DNA of 33,757 nt from Methylomonas koyamae (GCA_945877625.1 CAMCSF010000007.1:1-33757), one strand, 5' to 3'. Shown: positions 1 to 8,604, numbered from the stretch's first letter. The notes: generated by a model from the sequence alone, not told the origin. A program made the numbers and translations.

Positions 1-266
1 TAACCGGCAGCCAAGGCTTTAAAGTGCGGGTGCAAGCGGCGTTGGAAGATGTGTCGGTGGTCGAATGCGATGATGCTTTATTGTTCGCTCGCGCTTGTTA
101 CCACTTGGGCAATCGTCATGTCGCTTTGCAGATTCTGCCCAATCAATTGCGCTATCTCAGTGATCATGTGCTGGATCAAATGCTGGTTGGTTTAGGCTTG
201 ACGGTCAATCATCAACAATTAGCCTTTGAACCGGAAGCCGGCGCTTATCACGGTCATGGCCACTGA
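1..266 (+). CDS. ureE: Urease accessory protein UreE, C-terminal part (5' end outside window)
   Basis: The reading frame is open from the window edge and stops with TGA at 264-266, so only the C-terminal part is present. UreE is a cytosolic nickel metallochaperone that delivers nickel to the urease apoenzyme through UreG. The visible part matches the UreE C-terminal domain: it contains the segment '[14 protein letters not shown]' with the metal-binding histidine region, and it ends in a short His-rich tail (YHGHGH). The next gene, ureF, starts inside its last codons, which is typical of urease operons and implies translational coupling. The short tail suggests a UreE with modest extra nickel storage compared with long poly-His versions. 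The urease structural genes are not in this window. Confidence 0.93.
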   Translation, partial: TGSQGFKVRVQAALEDVSVVECDDALLFARACYHLGNRHVALQILPNQLRYLSDHVLDQMLVGLGLTVNHQQLAFEPEAGAYHGHGH

Positions 267-930
267 TTTAGCCTTATTAAGACTGTTGCAATTGGTCAGC
301 CCCGGCTTACCAATTGGTATGTACAGCTATTCGCAGGGCTTGGAACGGGCAGTCGATGATGGTTGGATTCGTGATGTTGATGACTGCGAAGCCTGGCTAC
401 ATGGCGTGTTAAATCAAGCCTTAGGATTAACCGACGCCCCGATTCTGGCGCGTTTGTACGATGCTTGGGCCGCACACGATTTAAGCCAAGTCGAATACTG
501 GAGCCAATACCTAATCGCTTGCCGCGAAACCGCAGAATTGCGTAGTGAAGATAGACAAACCGGACAAGCGTTGGCACGGTTGCTGATTAAATTGGAAATG
601 CCCGACGCGCAAGTTTGGTTACGTCATAGTGACGCGACCTTAGCGACTTTATTCAGCTTGGCGGCGGTCAATTGGCAAATCAATAAATCGGCTGCCTTGA
701 GTGGTTATTTATGGGGTTGGTTAGAAAACCAAGTGTTATGCGCGGTGAAACTGGTGCCCTTAGGCCAAGTCGCCGGCCAACAATTACTCAGCGCCCTCGC
801 CCAGCAAATCCCCGCTTTGGTTGAACAAGCCTTGCAATTAACTGATCAACAAATTGGCGGCAGCGCGTTTGGTTTGGCTTTAGCCAGCAGCCGCCATGAA
901 ATGCAATATTCACGATTATTTCGCTCTTAA
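256..930 (+). CDS. ureF: Urease accessory protein UreF
   Basis: UreF is a cytosolic helical protein that bridges UreD and UreG in the urease activation complex and acts on the GTPase cycle of UreG. The 224-residue product has the family opening '[20 protein letters not shown]' near residues 5-24 and the conserved end 'MQYSRLFRS'. The ATG at 256 is preferred because it gives the usual UreF length and N-terminus. An upstream in-frame ATG at 226 would overlap ureE further. The start overlaps the end of ureE by 11 nt. The gene is full length and looks intact. It is separated from ureG by about 200 nt holding a hairpin repeat, which is longer than the usual urease operon spacing. Confidence 0.95.
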   Translation: MATDLALLRLLQLVSPGLPIGMYSYSQGLERAVDDGWIRDVDDCEAWLHGVLNQALGLTDAPILARLYDAWAAHDLSQVEYWSQYLIACRETAELRSEDRQTGQALARLLIKLEMPDAQVWLRHSDATLATLFSLAAVNWQINKSAALSGYLWGWLENQVLCAVKLVPLGQVAGQQLLSALAQQIPALVEQALQLTDQQIGGSAFGLALASSRHEMQYSRLFRS

Positions 931-990
931 CTGGGTGTACAGAAGCTACCGTCTGCCGCGCCAAGCGGCGGTCGGGTGGGCTTTCTTTTG

Positions 991-1024
991 GTTACTTTTC
1001 TTTGCCCAAACAAAGAAAAGTAAC
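991..1024. repeat. Perfect 14-bp inverted repeat between ureF and ureG
   Basis: The arms 991-1004 (gttacttttctttg) and 1011-1024 are exact reverse complements around a 6-nt loop. Related 'ggttacttttctttg...caaagaaaagtaac' palindromes are, from general knowledge, dispersed in many proteobacterial genomes as REP-like or MITE-like units. The flanking sequence (about 940-1075) is GC-rich and non-coding and probably belongs to the same element. It splits what is normally a tight ureF-ureG junction. Confidence 0.7.
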
Positions 1025-1138
1025 TCGCCTGTCGGTGCGAGAACCGACATTAAAATGGCCTCGCAACGCGAAACTTTCTAAAAACTAAAATCACTGTCAA
1101 CGCTTGGTAGCGTTGTATAACATCAGAGAGTAACAACA

Positions 1139-1753
1139 ATGACTAAAAAACCTGTCCTGAGAGTCGGTATCGGCGGCCCCGTCGGTTCTGGAAAAACTGC
1201 CTTGGTTGATGCTTTATGCAAAAAAATGCGCGATCAATATCAGCTTGGCGTGGTTACCAACGATATTTACACCCGCGAAGATCAACAATTTTTAATTCGC
1301 AGCCAAGCTTTGGCCGAAGACAGAATTTTGGGCGTCGAAACCGGTGGCTGTCCGCATACCGCAATCCGCGAAGATGCGTCGATGAATTTGGCGGCGGTCG
1401 ATGAACTCTGCGAACGCTGGCCGGATTTGGATTTTATTATGGTGGAAAGCGGTGGCGATAACCTCAGCGCTACCTTTAGCCCTGAACTAGCCGATTTAAC
1501 CATTTATGTAATCGATGTTTCAGCCGGTGACAAAATCCCACGCAAAGGTGGCCCGGGGATTACCCGCTCTGATTTATTGGTGATTAATAAAATCGATTTA
1601 GCGCCTTATGTCGGTGCTTCGCTGGAAGTGATGGATAGGGATGCCAAGAAAATGCGCGGTGAGCGGCCGTTTGTGTTTACCAACATCAAAACTGGCCATG
1701 GTTTGGAGGCGGTGGCGAATTTTATTGTTGAGCAAGGGATGTTGGATCAATAA
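1139..1753 (+). CDS. ureG: Urease accessory GTPase UreG
   Basis: UreG is a SIMIBI-class GTPase that takes nickel from UreE and, with UreF and UreD, drives nickel insertion into urease. The 204-residue product has the P-loop GPVGSGKT at residues 13-20. The invariant nickel-binding CPH motif is at residues 71-73. The segment [14 protein letters not shown] follows near 103-116, and the guanine-specificity motif NKID is at 150-153. Length and motifs are those of an intact UreG. The ATG at 1139 is preceded by a purine-rich stretch (agagagtaac). ureF lies upstream on the same strand beyond a repeat element, and the next gene is convergent. Confidence 0.97.
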   Translation: MTKKPVLRVGIGGPVGSGKTALVDALCKKMRDQYQLGVVTNDIYTREDQQFLIRSQALAEDRILGVETGGCPHTAIREDASMNLAAVDELCERWPDLDFIMVESGGDNLSATFSPELADLTIYVIDVSAGDKIPRKGGPGITRSDLLVINKIDLAPYVGASLEVMDRDAKKMRGERPFVFTNIKTGHGLEAVANFIVEQGMLDQ

Positions 1754-1754
1754 A

Positions 1755-1772
1755 TCGGTGTTATTTCACCGA
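1755..1772. terminator. Short hairpin between convergent ureG and nucleotidyltransferase genes
   Basis: TCGGTG and CACCGA form a 6-bp stem around a 6-nt loop, immediately after the ureG stop codon and just before the stop of the opposing gene. On each strand it is followed by only a short T-rich run. It is a plausible weak bidirectional terminator. Confidence 0.4.
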
Positions 1773-1775
1773 GAT

Positions 1776-2381
1776 TTAATATTGATGCAAATCCTGAAAA
1801 TCAGCCAAGGTATCAATATCTAATTCTGCTTCTGGCAACGAGATTCTGATTAAGTCGGTTTGATGTTTGATCAACACCGACTTGGCACCTTTGTCACCTT
1901 CTAGCATCAATAACCGATCAAAATAACGGGCTGGAAAAATAGCCGGAACACCGATTGATTGGTGATATTGGCTGGCGGTGATCTGTTCCGGTGTGGCTTG
2001 CCAAGCACTGACTAAGCTTTGTAACTGAACATCGGTAATCAAAGGCTGATCGCATAACATCAACATCACGGCGGTCGCTGAATTTGGCAAAGCCCGAATC
2101 GCCGCTCGAATTGATGACGCCATACCGGTTTGCCAGTCGGGATTCACAATCACTGTCGCGCCCGCCAAATTAATCGTCGATTGAATTAATTCCGCCTCGG
2201 CACCCAACACCACTAAAACCCTATCCTCAAAAACCACGCTGGCATTGATCAAAGCATGTTCCAGCAAAGTGCGGTTTTGCCATTCTAATAACTGTTTGGG
2301 TTGGCCCATCCGAGCCGATTTTCCGGCGGCTAGAATCACCGCATAGACTTGATCAATGGCGAGTTTGGTTTGATTTGACAT
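1776..2381 (-). CDS. MobA-like nucleotidyltransferase (molybdenum cofactor cytidylyl/guanylyltransferase family)
   Basis: The 201-residue product is an NTP-transferase of the MobA/MocA type. It shows the nucleotide-binding signature LAAGKSARMGQPK at about residues 17-29, the segment GMASSIRA near 87-94 and the metal-binding acidic motif LMLCDQP near 107-113. Members transfer CMP or GMP to molybdopterin, usually for xanthine dehydrogenase or CO-dehydrogenase-type enzymes; the exact nucleotide cannot be told here. The ATG at 2381 is chosen over a longer in-frame start at 2465 because the family sequence starts right after it. No molybdoenzyme gene is visible nearby. The gene follows the lone receiver of the gas vesicle locus by 84 nt but is probably unrelated to it. 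Confidence 0.82.
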   Translation of the reverse strand: MSNQTKLAIDQVYAVILAAGKSARMGQPKQLLEWQNRTLLEHALINASVVFEDRVLVVLGAEAELIQSTINLAGATVIVNPDWQTGMASSIRAAIRALPNSATAVMLMLCDQPLITDVQLQSLVSAWQATPEQITASQYHQSIGVPAIFPARYFDRLLMLEGDKGAKSVLIKHQTDLIRISLPEAELDIDTLADFQDLHQY

Positions 2382-2465
2382 GCTTGACTCTAGCAATGGG
2401 TTAATTAATGCGCCTAAGCCAGCACATTCTAACCAGCACGGTTTCAACAAACAATTTCCTATCAC

Positions 2466-2828
2466 CTAACCAATTAAACACCCCCGTATATCTTGATTGG
2501 AAAACGGTTTAGCTAAAAAGCCGCAAATAATTCCTTCTTCAATCGCCTGCCGAATCACTGGATCATCGGAATAATGGTAACCCGACACCAAAAACACCCT
2601 CGGCCTAACGCCTTCTAAACGACTCGCAAAACGCGCCACATCTAAGCCGTCCATATCCGGCAATTTGGCATCTAAAAACACAATCGAAAAATCACCCCGC
2701 GCTAATTTAAAACAGGCATCTTCACCGCTGTAGGTAGTGATGATGTTGAAGTTTTCAGATTGCAAAATATGCTCAATCGCCCAGCACATATCTGGTTCGT
2801 CATCGACGATTAAAATTGAAGTGGTCAT
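2466..2828 (-). CDS. Single-domain response regulator (lone receiver) at the end of the gas vesicle locus
   Basis: The 120-residue product is a receiver domain with no output domain. It has the acidic pair D9-D10, the phospho-acceptor D53 (FLDAKLPDMDG) and the conserved K107 (AKPF). The ATG at 2828 begins exactly at 'MTTSILIVDDEPD'; a longer frame to 3044 only overlaps the kinase gene in another frame. It starts 4 nt after the stop of the histidine kinase, so the pair is co-transcribed and probably cognate. By position it corresponds to gvrC of the Serratia gas vesicle cluster (order recalled from memory). Such lone receivers act by protein contact or as phosphate sinks in phosphorelays. Which one applies here is not visible. 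Confidence 0.88.
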   Translation of the reverse strand: MTTSILIVDDEPDMCWAIEHILQSENFNIITTYSGEDACFKLARGDFSIVFLDAKLPDMDGLDVARFASRLEGVRPRVFLVSGYHYSDDPVIRQAIEEGIICGFLAKPFSNQDIRGCLIG

Positions 2829-2832
2829 CAGC

Positions 2833-4293
2833 TTACTGCAACGGCAAAGTGACAATAATCGTCGCGCCTTCACCATGTCGGCTTTCGGCCTGAATCGAGC
2901 CCAGATGCTGCTGAATAATGCTGTAGCAAATTGACAAACCAAGACCTGTGCCCTGCCCGACTGGCGACGAGGTATGAAAGGGGTCAAAAATCTTATCCAG
3001 CTCACCGGCCGGAATCCCAACCCCGGTATCAGAAATACTGACAATTACCCTATCCTCAAAAGTGTCGGTGACTATCGTCAACAAACCACCGTCCGGCATC
3101 GCGTTGATGGCGTTTAAAAAGATATTCATAAACACCTGCTGCAACAAACCCGACACCCCCGGCACTAAAATCGGCTCTTGATGACTAGGCAAAACAATCT
3201 GCACTTTCTGGACTTTGGCCTGATTAGCGATTAACTCGGTGGTTTCTTTCAGCACCGCCATCAAGTCGACTTCGACCATTTCGGTATCGAGTGAGGAACG
3301 GGCAAAGCGCAGTAAATTTTCAATAATCGCAGAAGCTTTTTGAATATTGGTTTGGATTTTGTTGGAACATTCGCGATGAAACTCTGCGCCAATATCATCT
3401 TGCAGCAAAAACTGCGCTGCCGCCGAACAAACCGCCAAAGGATTGCGGATTTCGTGAGCAATCCCACCGGCCATCACCCCCAATGCACTGAGTTTATGCG
3501 ACTGCCGCAACTGCAATTCCAACTTACGCCGCTCAGCCAAATCCCGCCCGACAATCACCGTCCCCACCGTCAAACCATAATCATCTTTCATCGGCGAAAA
3601 CACCCAAGAAATCAGAATACTGCCGCCATTATTCGGCGCTAATAAATGAAATTCAGTGGTATGCGATTCATTGCTGGCCTTCATCCGCATAAAAATCATC
3701 CGCACTGTTTGCTGCTGATTTAGATCGCAAAAATCATAAAAATGTCGGCCATGCACTTCTTGCGAACTCAAGCCGGACAATTTCTCAGCCGCCGAATTCC
3801 AAGTCAAAATCCGACCATCAATATCGGTAGAAAGCACAATATCACTGGCACTTTCTACCACCGACGCCAAATGTCGCTCAACCCGCCGCACTTCTTCAGA
3901 AAGCCGCACCTGCTCGGTAACATCTTCCATCAACAACATAATTTGATTAGTGGGAATCGGCAAAATCGAATAGTAATAAATCCGAATCGGCACCCCCGGC
4001 GCTCGATAAGTCATTTTTTGGCCGTTGATCGGCTGTCGATTGCGGAACACGTTACGAATTCGATCTTCAATGCCGGTGTTTTCTAAAATCACCGGTGGAA
4101 ACACATCCGATAAAGCTCGCCCAACAGTATCGGCCTTGCTACGTTGGCTTTTTAGTAGGAAATTGCGATTGACTGATACGACGTGGAGTTTGTCATCGAC
4201 CATTAACACTGAAGAGGGAATGGCGTCTAACAACATGTCGTATAACAACTCGAAATGATCGGTGCTGGGTTTTTTTAGCAATTTATTGGTCAT
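2833..4293 (-). CDS. Soluble PAS-PAS sensor histidine kinase (NtrB-like) of the gas vesicle locus
   Basis: The 486-residue product has no membrane segment, so it senses a cytoplasmic signal. Two PAS-like domains lie at about residues 18-125 and 140-255. They are followed by a HisKA domain with the phospho-accepting histidine at about residue 280 (GGIAHEIRNPL). The HATPase domain has the N-box (NIFLNAINAM, near 390-398), the G1 box DTGVGIP (near 422) and the G2 box GTGLGL (near 448). All catalytic boxes look intact. The ATG at 4293 is preferred to an upstream TTG at 4314. It is followed 4 nt later by a lone receiver and lies downstream of two gvpF/L genes, matching the position of gvrB in Serratia. 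It may phosphorylate both the receiver and the sigma-54 activator at 8605-10017. Confidence 0.9.
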   Translation of the reverse strand: MTNKLLKKPSTDHFELLYDMLLDAIPSSVLMVDDKLHVVSVNRNFLLKSQRSKADTVGRALSDVFPPVILENTGIEDRIRNVFRNRQPINGQKMTYRAPGVPIRIYYYSILPIPTNQIMLLMEDVTEQVRLSEEVRRVERHLASVVESASDIVLSTDIDGRILTWNSAAEKLSGLSSQEVHGRHFYDFCDLNQQQTVRMIFMRMKASNESHTTEFHLLAPNNGGSILISWVFSPMKDDYGLTVGTVIVGRDLAERRKLELQLRQSHKLSALGVMAGGIAHEIRNPLAVCSAAAQFLLQDDIGAEFHRECSNKIQTNIQKASAIIENLLRFARSSLDTEMVEVDLMAVLKETTELIANQAKVQKVQIVLPSHQEPILVPGVSGLLQQVFMNIFLNAINAMPDGGLLTIVTDTFEDRVIVSISDTGVGIPAGELDKIFDPFHTSSPVGQGTGLGLSICYSIIQQHLGSIQAESRHGEGATIIVTLPLQ

Positions 4294-4321
4294 AGTTATG
4301 ATGTTAGAGAGCAATTAATTT

Positions 4322-4398
4322 GTAGGGTGTTTTCGCCGTCAGGCAAAACACCGAGCTTCAAAGCTTTGGCGGATTGCCTGACGGCGAATCCACCCTAC
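4322..4398. repeat. Imperfect long palindrome (REP/MITE-like) between gvpF/L and the kinase
   Basis: The outer arms gtagggtg (4322-4329) and caccctac (4391-4398) are reverse complements. Inside them, ttcgccgtcaggcaa pairs with ttgcctgacggcgaa. The whole 77-nt unit can fold into one long hairpin. It is non-coding and sits between the last gvpF/L gene and the kinase gene, so it could end or stabilise the upstream message. Its shape is that of a dispersed repeat. Confidence 0.7.
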
Positions 4399-4438
4399 CA
4401 ACTTTCAATAACATTACCCCCGTTATTCCTGTTAGCTT

Positions 4439-4465
4439 CGTCATTCCAGCGAAGGCGGGAACCAA
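4439..4465. repeat. Short dispersed-repeat-like motif (cgtcattcc...ggcgggaa type)
   Basis: The stretch 'cgtcattccagcgaaggcggg' resembles the widespread bacterial REP-like motif cgtcattcccgcgaaggcgggaat. Only one copy is seen in the window, so the assignment rests on resemblance alone. Confidence 0.35.
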
Positions 4466-4487
4466 TCCACACACCTAACAACATCAG

Positions 4488-5105
4488 CTAATTAACAAAG
4501 CTATAAACCGGCCAAGGCCCACTAACAACGCCCTGGTTATCAATATCCGCCAACATCTGCTGAAACAACATTAACTGTTGCCGAGGCACTAGATAACTCA
4601 GCAAATAACTCTGATAGCCATTAAACACATCAACCACCAAATTCTGCTGTCGATACAAACCCGCTAACGCCTTATTGATCTCGCAAACCTGCCGCTCAAT
4701 AAATGCCGGCACAGCATAAGCCTGTTTCCTCGCTTGCAAATACGCCAAACCACTCTGCGCGGAACAATCCGCTGGCCTCAACTCAGTTAACAATCGCACC
4801 CCCATCTCGTCACAATCTGCCAACTCAAGCAACAAAGCCTGATAATCAGTTTGATGCGCCCGCAAATATTCGATAACAGCCGCCTCATCGACCAAAACAC
4901 TGCCATAACGAATCGGGATTAAAGTGGTTTGCTGATGCCATTGCTGAATTTGCTGGCCATAAGCCAAAACCTCGACACTATCCCGACTAATACTGTGATT
5001 AACCGTCTTAACCAGCGCCGCTAAACCCGCCGCTTTAATCACAGCAAACTCAGGCGCTATCTCACCCAGCGCTTGCTCGGCAATCACCCCATAAACTAAC
5101 AACAT
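4488..5105 (-). CDS. Gas vesicle protein, GvpL/GvpF family (third copy, GvpF3 position)
   Basis: The 205-residue product belongs to the GvpL/GvpF family. Its members are minor gas vesicle components that bind GvpA and help start vesicle assembly. It shows the family N-terminus (LLVYGVIAE), the conserved core 'TLIPIRYGSVL' and the hallmark C-terminal motif GPWPVYSFVN. The start at 5105 is set by the TGATG overlap with the upstream gvpF/L gene, which indicates translational coupling. Earlier in-frame codons are not needed. It is one of three GvpF/L paralogues in the locus and is the shortest. Homology to its neighbour is evident from shared motifs, but the two differ strongly outside them. Confidence 0.9.
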   Translation of the reverse strand: MLLVYGVIAEQALGEIAPEFAVIKAAGLAALVKTVNHSISRDSVEVLAYGQQIQQWHQQTTLIPIRYGSVLVDEAAVIEYLRAHQTDYQALLLELADCDEMGVRLLTELRPADCSAQSGLAYLQARKQAYAVPAFIERQVCEINKALAGLYRQQNLVVDVFNGYQSYLLSYLVPRQQLMLFQQMLADIDNQGVVSGPWPVYSFVN

Positions 5106-5848
5106 CAATTCACAAAACTGTAAGCAGCCCAAGGGCCGGTGAGGCGAAACTGAAAGCCATAAGGCTGATAATGCTGGCTAAGTAAAGCAATCTGTAACTC
5201 AAACGCTGGCAAATGCTCTTGCGCCAGCAAAAACGCCCAATTCAACACTTTGTCATCGCCCAGTTTTCGCTGCCTTGCATCACGCGCCAACCGCATTAAG
5301 ATTTGCCACTGCGCGGCCAAACACTCGGCTAACCAGTCATTTAATTGCCCCAGCAAATGACGGCGGAGTTTCTGTTCTTCTAAATGCCGCCTGCCCAGCG
5401 TTTCCGGTAAGCTGAATCGGCCATTGGCCAAACCTTCTGCTAATAAAACCTCAACCGCTTGCTGCCTGTCCAAACTAGCTTCCAGCGCCCATTCCTGACA
5501 ACCAGCAATTTGCTCAAGCTTGCTTAACACCTGTTCGGCACGTTGCGACATGGTCTGTTGCAAGGCTGCAAAACTGGAAAACAAGGTGCCAAACGGCAAA
5601 GGATAAACAGCGCCTTGTTGACTAAATTTTTCAATCACCCAACCATGCCGACAAACCCTTGGCGTCAACCATTCGACGTTTTGCAAATTCAGCTCGCCTA
5701 ACTCGCCCGTAAACTCAGCGACATCAACCAAACTAATCATCGCAGCAAGCCCTGCGTACTGATAAATCATCACCGCTTCGCTGGATAAGCTCGAATCCGA
5801 CAAGGTAAAGCCATACAAATAAATCGCTTGCTCGGCTTTGAGCATCAT
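5105..5848 (-). CDS. Gas vesicle protein, GvpL/GvpF family (second copy, GvpF2 position)
   Basis: This 247-residue protein has the GvpL/F opening (AIYLYGFTL), the central 'VYPLPFGTLFSS' segment (equivalent to 'LPMRFG' in the canonical copy at 14177-14983) and the C-terminal signature GPWAAYSFVN. The start overlaps the end of the CDC48-like gene (ATGATG/TGA arrangement around 5843-5848), and its stop overlaps the start of the next gvpF/L gene (TGATG). The CDC48-like ATPase and the two GvpF/L proteins are therefore made from one coupled message. GvpL/F paralogues form hetero-complexes on GvpA during nucleation. The role of this extra copy is not established. Confidence 0.9.
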   Translation of the reverse strand: MMLKAEQAIYLYGFTLSDSSLSSEAVMIYQYAGLAAMISLVDVAEFTGELGELNLQNVEWLTPRVCRHGWVIEKFSQQGAVYPLPFGTLFSSFAALQQTMSQRAEQVLSKLEQIAGCQEWALEASLDRQQAVEVLLAEGLANGRFSLPETLGRRHLEEQKLRRHLLGQLNDWLAECLAAQWQILMRLARDARQRKLGDDKVLNWAFLLAQEHLPAFELQIALLSQHYQPYGFQFRLTGPWAAYSFVN

Positions 5849-7989
5849 TGGTAATACTCGTCGGCAAACATGTCGGTAATCACTCGATCAAAATCGGCTT
5901 GCTCGACCAATACGGTTTGCGCTTGCGGCAAAGCACTATCCTCGCTTTGCTGCACAGCTCGCCGCAGCGCCATCAAAGCCGCTCGATTACAAACCGCGGC
6001 TAATTCGGCACCACTGGCTTGGGCGCAACGAAGGGCGATAGCTTCAACATCAATCGCTGCTGCCAAAGGCTTATTGCGTAAATGCACCGCTAAAATCTGC
6101 TGTTTAGCCGCTTCATCCGGTAAGCCCAATTCGATAATGTCATCGAAACGTCCTGGGCGCAGCATGGCGGGATCAATCAAATCCACTCGATTGGTCGCGC
6201 CTAATACAAACACCCCTTTCAGCTCTTCAAGGCCATCCATTTCTGACAAAAACTGGCTCAACACCCGTTCGGCAACGTGAGAATCGGTAGACCCCTCGCC
6301 ACGCGAAGGCACCACCGAATCGACTTCATCCAAGAAAATAATGCACGGTGAGGCTTGGCGGGCTTTATGAAACAACTCGCGCACCCCTTGTTCGGAATCA
6401 CCGACATAACGCGACATTAAAGCTGGGCCTTTAACCGAAATCACATTAACGCCACTTTCATTGGCCACCGCTTTCGCAATCAAGGTTTTACCAACCCCCG
6501 GCGGCCCAACCAATAACAAACCTTTGGGCGGCTTAACCCCCGCTTGTTGATACAACTCAGGATATTTAATCGGCCATTGCACCGACTCAATCAATCGTTG
6601 ACGAATGCTGTCCATGCCGCCGACATCCTCCCAACGCACATCAGGAATATCGACAAATAATTCACGAATCGCTGAAGGCGACACTTCGCACAAGGCGGCG
6701 CGAAAATCATCCAGCGTCACGGTTAATTCGGCCAAACGCTGATAAGGCAAATCGGCGCTATTGAAATCAATTTCCGGTAATAAACGCCGCAGAGCGCTCA
6801 TCGCCGCTTCACGACACAAAGCTTCTAAATCGGCACCGACAAAACCGTGCGTCACATCGGCCAGCAAATTCAAATCGACATCGGCATTCAACGGCATACC
6901 GGTGCTGTGAATTTCGATAATTTCACGGCGGCCTTCGCGGTCGGGAATCGGGATATTAATTTCGCGATCAAATCGCCCTGGCCGCCGCAAAGCCGGATCA
7001 ATCGCATTCGGCAAATTAGTCGCAGCAATCACGATCACTTTGCCACGCCCTTTCAAGCCATCCATCAAAGCCAATAATTGCGCCACAACCCGCTTTTCGA
7101 CATCGCCCACCACTTTGTCGCGGTGCGGGGCTATCGAATCAATTTCATCGAGAAAAATAATGCTCGGGCCTTTGCGCCCTGCTTCGTCAAAGATTTTGCG
7201 TAAATGCGCTTCGCTTTCGCCGTAGAACTTATGGACGATTTCTGGACCGCTGATGCTAAAAAATTGGGCGTCGGTTTCTTGGGCGATGATGCGAGCGATC
7301 AAGGTTTTTCCGCAACCGGGTGGGCCGCTAAGCAACACGCCTTTCGGGGCATCAATCCCCAATCGATCAAAGACTTCGGGATAGCGCAACGGCAGTTCTA
7401 TCATTTCCCGAATTCGCCGCACTTGGCCTTTTAAGCCACCAACATTTTCATAGGAAAGCCGTTGCTGGCTGTGTTCGGCTTTTTTGCTATCAACTGGGGT
7501 ACCAATCACCAAAGTGGTGGTGGGATTGATTAAAACCGGCGCGTTGGGCTGAGTGCTCTCGACTTTAAAATCTGCCGAGCGACTGCCAAATAAATGCGCC
7601 CGCACCAAATCACCTTGCTGAACCGCCAAGCCATCCAGCAAGCTGCCGATGTAATCCAAATCGCGGGGATTGGGAGTGATGGAAATCGGCATCAGCGTCA
7701 CCCGGGTTGCCGGTTTGCAGAGCATGGCTTCAATGCTGACTTTTTCATCCAGATTTAAGCTGGCATTGCGGCGGCTTAAACCATCCAGTTGCACGATAGC
7801 TTTGCCGCGCAAATCAGGATAAGTTGGCATTAACTTGGCAACACAGCTGCCCTTTTTGCCGCTTAGTTTTAAGGTGTCACCAATCGCCAAACCCAATTTA
7901 GCCATATCAGCCGGATCAAGCCGCGCATAGCCTCGGCCAATGTCTTTCGGCAAGGCTTCAATCACTTTTAGCGTTAATGCCTCAGCCAT
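5845..7989 (-). CDS. CDC48/VAT-type tandem AAA+ ATPase in the gas vesicle locus
   Basis: The 714-residue product has the full CDC48 layout: an N-terminal substrate-binding domain (about 1-175, opening 'LTLKVIEALPKDIGRG') and two AAA+ domains. Walker A motifs are GPPGCGKT at about 222-229 and GPPGVGKT at about 495-502. Walker B motifs (IIFLDE) lie near 279 and 552. The first domain keeps the aromatic pore loop of archaeal VAT-like unfoldases (KFYGESE) and the arginine-finger region RRPGRFD near 335; the second has SRYVGDSE. ATG at 7989 is chosen because a strong GAGGTGG site precedes it. Such enzymes pull apart or remodel protein complexes. Within this operon, between an Hsp20 and two GvpF/L genes, remodelling of vesicle proteins is a reasonable inference. 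It sits at the gvpZ position of Serratia. Confidence 0.93.
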   Translation of the reverse strand: MAEALTLKVIEALPKDIGRGYARLDPADMAKLGLAIGDTLKLSGKKGSCVAKLMPTYPDLRGKAIVQLDGLSRRNASLNLDEKVSIEAMLCKPATRVTLMPISITPNPRDLDYIGSLLDGLAVQQGDLVRAHLFGSRSADFKVESTQPNAPVLINPTTTLVIGTPVDSKKAEHSQQRLSYENVGGLKGQVRRIREMIELPLRYPEVFDRLGIDAPKGVLLSGPPGCGKTLIARIIAQETDAQFFSISGPEIVHKFYGESEAHLRKIFDEAGRKGPSIIFLDEIDSIAPHRDKVVGDVEKRVVAQLLALMDGLKGRGKVIVIAATNLPNAIDPALRRPGRFDREINIPIPDREGRREIIEIHSTGMPLNADVDLNLLADVTHGFVGADLEALCREAAMSALRRLLPEIDFNSADLPYQRLAELTVTLDDFRAALCEVSPSAIRELFVDIPDVRWEDVGGMDSIRQRLIESVQWPIKYPELYQQAGVKPPKGLLLVGPPGVGKTLIAKAVANESGVNVISVKGPALMSRYVGDSEQGVRELFHKARQASPCIIFLDEVDSVVPSRGEGSTDSHVAERVLSQFLSEMDGLEELKGVFVLGATNRVDLIDPAMLRPGRFDDIIELGLPDEAAKQQILAVHLRNKPLAAAIDVEAIALRCAQASGAELAAVCNRAALMALRRAVQQSEDSALPQAQTVLVEQADFDRVITDMFADEYYQ

Positions 7990-7996
7990 ATCCACC

Positions 7997-8509
7997 TCAG
8001 TTTGCAAATTTGATTTCTAAAATACCGTTACGGCAAGATCGGCTGATTTGCTGGCTTTGATAAGCACGCGGCAAGACGATTTCTTTATGATATTTCTTGC
8101 TGCCTTTTTCGGCGTGCAGGGTTAGTACATCACCGTCTAAGGCTAAATGAATGTCTTCATCAGCGACGCCGGGCATTTCAGCTAACACCAATAAATGCTG
8201 TGCGTCATCAATCACATCAATCAACGGCTCAGCGACTTCTTGAACCGTAGTTTCACCGGTGATTTGATCGTGATGGAGATTGCCAAACGGCTCGATTTTC
8301 GGCTCATCGTTTTCGTTAATACCCATTTTTACCGAAAAACCATAAACCGCTTTGGCGTCTTTACCACCACCCTTATCAACATCAAACACCCCGCTACGCT
8401 TGAGTTGCTCGCCAGTTTGCGCCAACTCATTTAATCTGCCGACCAAATCCCCCAAGCCACGCAAAATGCCCTCGACATTGCCAGTTACTTTGTCATTTTT
8501 ATTAGCCAT
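7997..8509 (-). CDS. gvpH: Gas vesicle-associated Hsp20 protein (GvpH-like)
   Basis: The 170-residue product carries an alpha-crystallin/Hsp20 fold in its C-terminal half (about 95-170). Supporting segments are 'PLIDVIDDAQHLLVLAEMPG' near residues 95-114 and a final beta-strand motif 'RNGILEIKFAN'. The N-terminal half is glycine- and charge-rich and differs from ordinary small heat-shock proteins, as in gas vesicle GvpH proteins. ATG at 8509 has a GAGG site a few nucleotides upstream. It ends 7 nt before the CDC48-like gene. Small heat-shock proteins hold aggregation-prone clients, and the natural client here is hydrophobic GvpA or another Gvp protein (inference). A second, unlinked Hsp20 lies at 23317-23745. 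Confidence 0.88.
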   Translation of the reverse strand: MANKNDKVTGNVEGILRGLGDLVGRLNELAQTGEQLKRSGVFDVDKGGGKDAKAVYGFSVKMGINENDEPKIEPFGNLHHDQITGETTVQEVAEPLIDVIDDAQHLLVLAEMPGVADEDIHLALDGDVLTLHAEKGSKKYHKEIVLPRAYQSQQISRSCRNGILEIKFAN

Positions 8510-8604
8510 GATTTTTGCCTCGGTGTTTGTGAGTTTTTATCGGTGCAATATTGCTAGGGGGCATTCCATGTACCCTACGCCTACCATTAAGGCTCTAGCC
8601 AACC

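Noticed and set aside
2829-3044. Possible longer N-terminus of the lone receiver
   Set aside because: The extra residues lie wholly within the kinase gene in another frame, have no receiver-like sequence, and the ATG at 2828 starts exactly at the family N-terminus.
5870-7434. Several open frames on the plus strand opposite the CDC48-like gene
   Set aside because: They are antisense shadows of a highly conserved coding sequence, with low-complexity translations and no ribosome sites.
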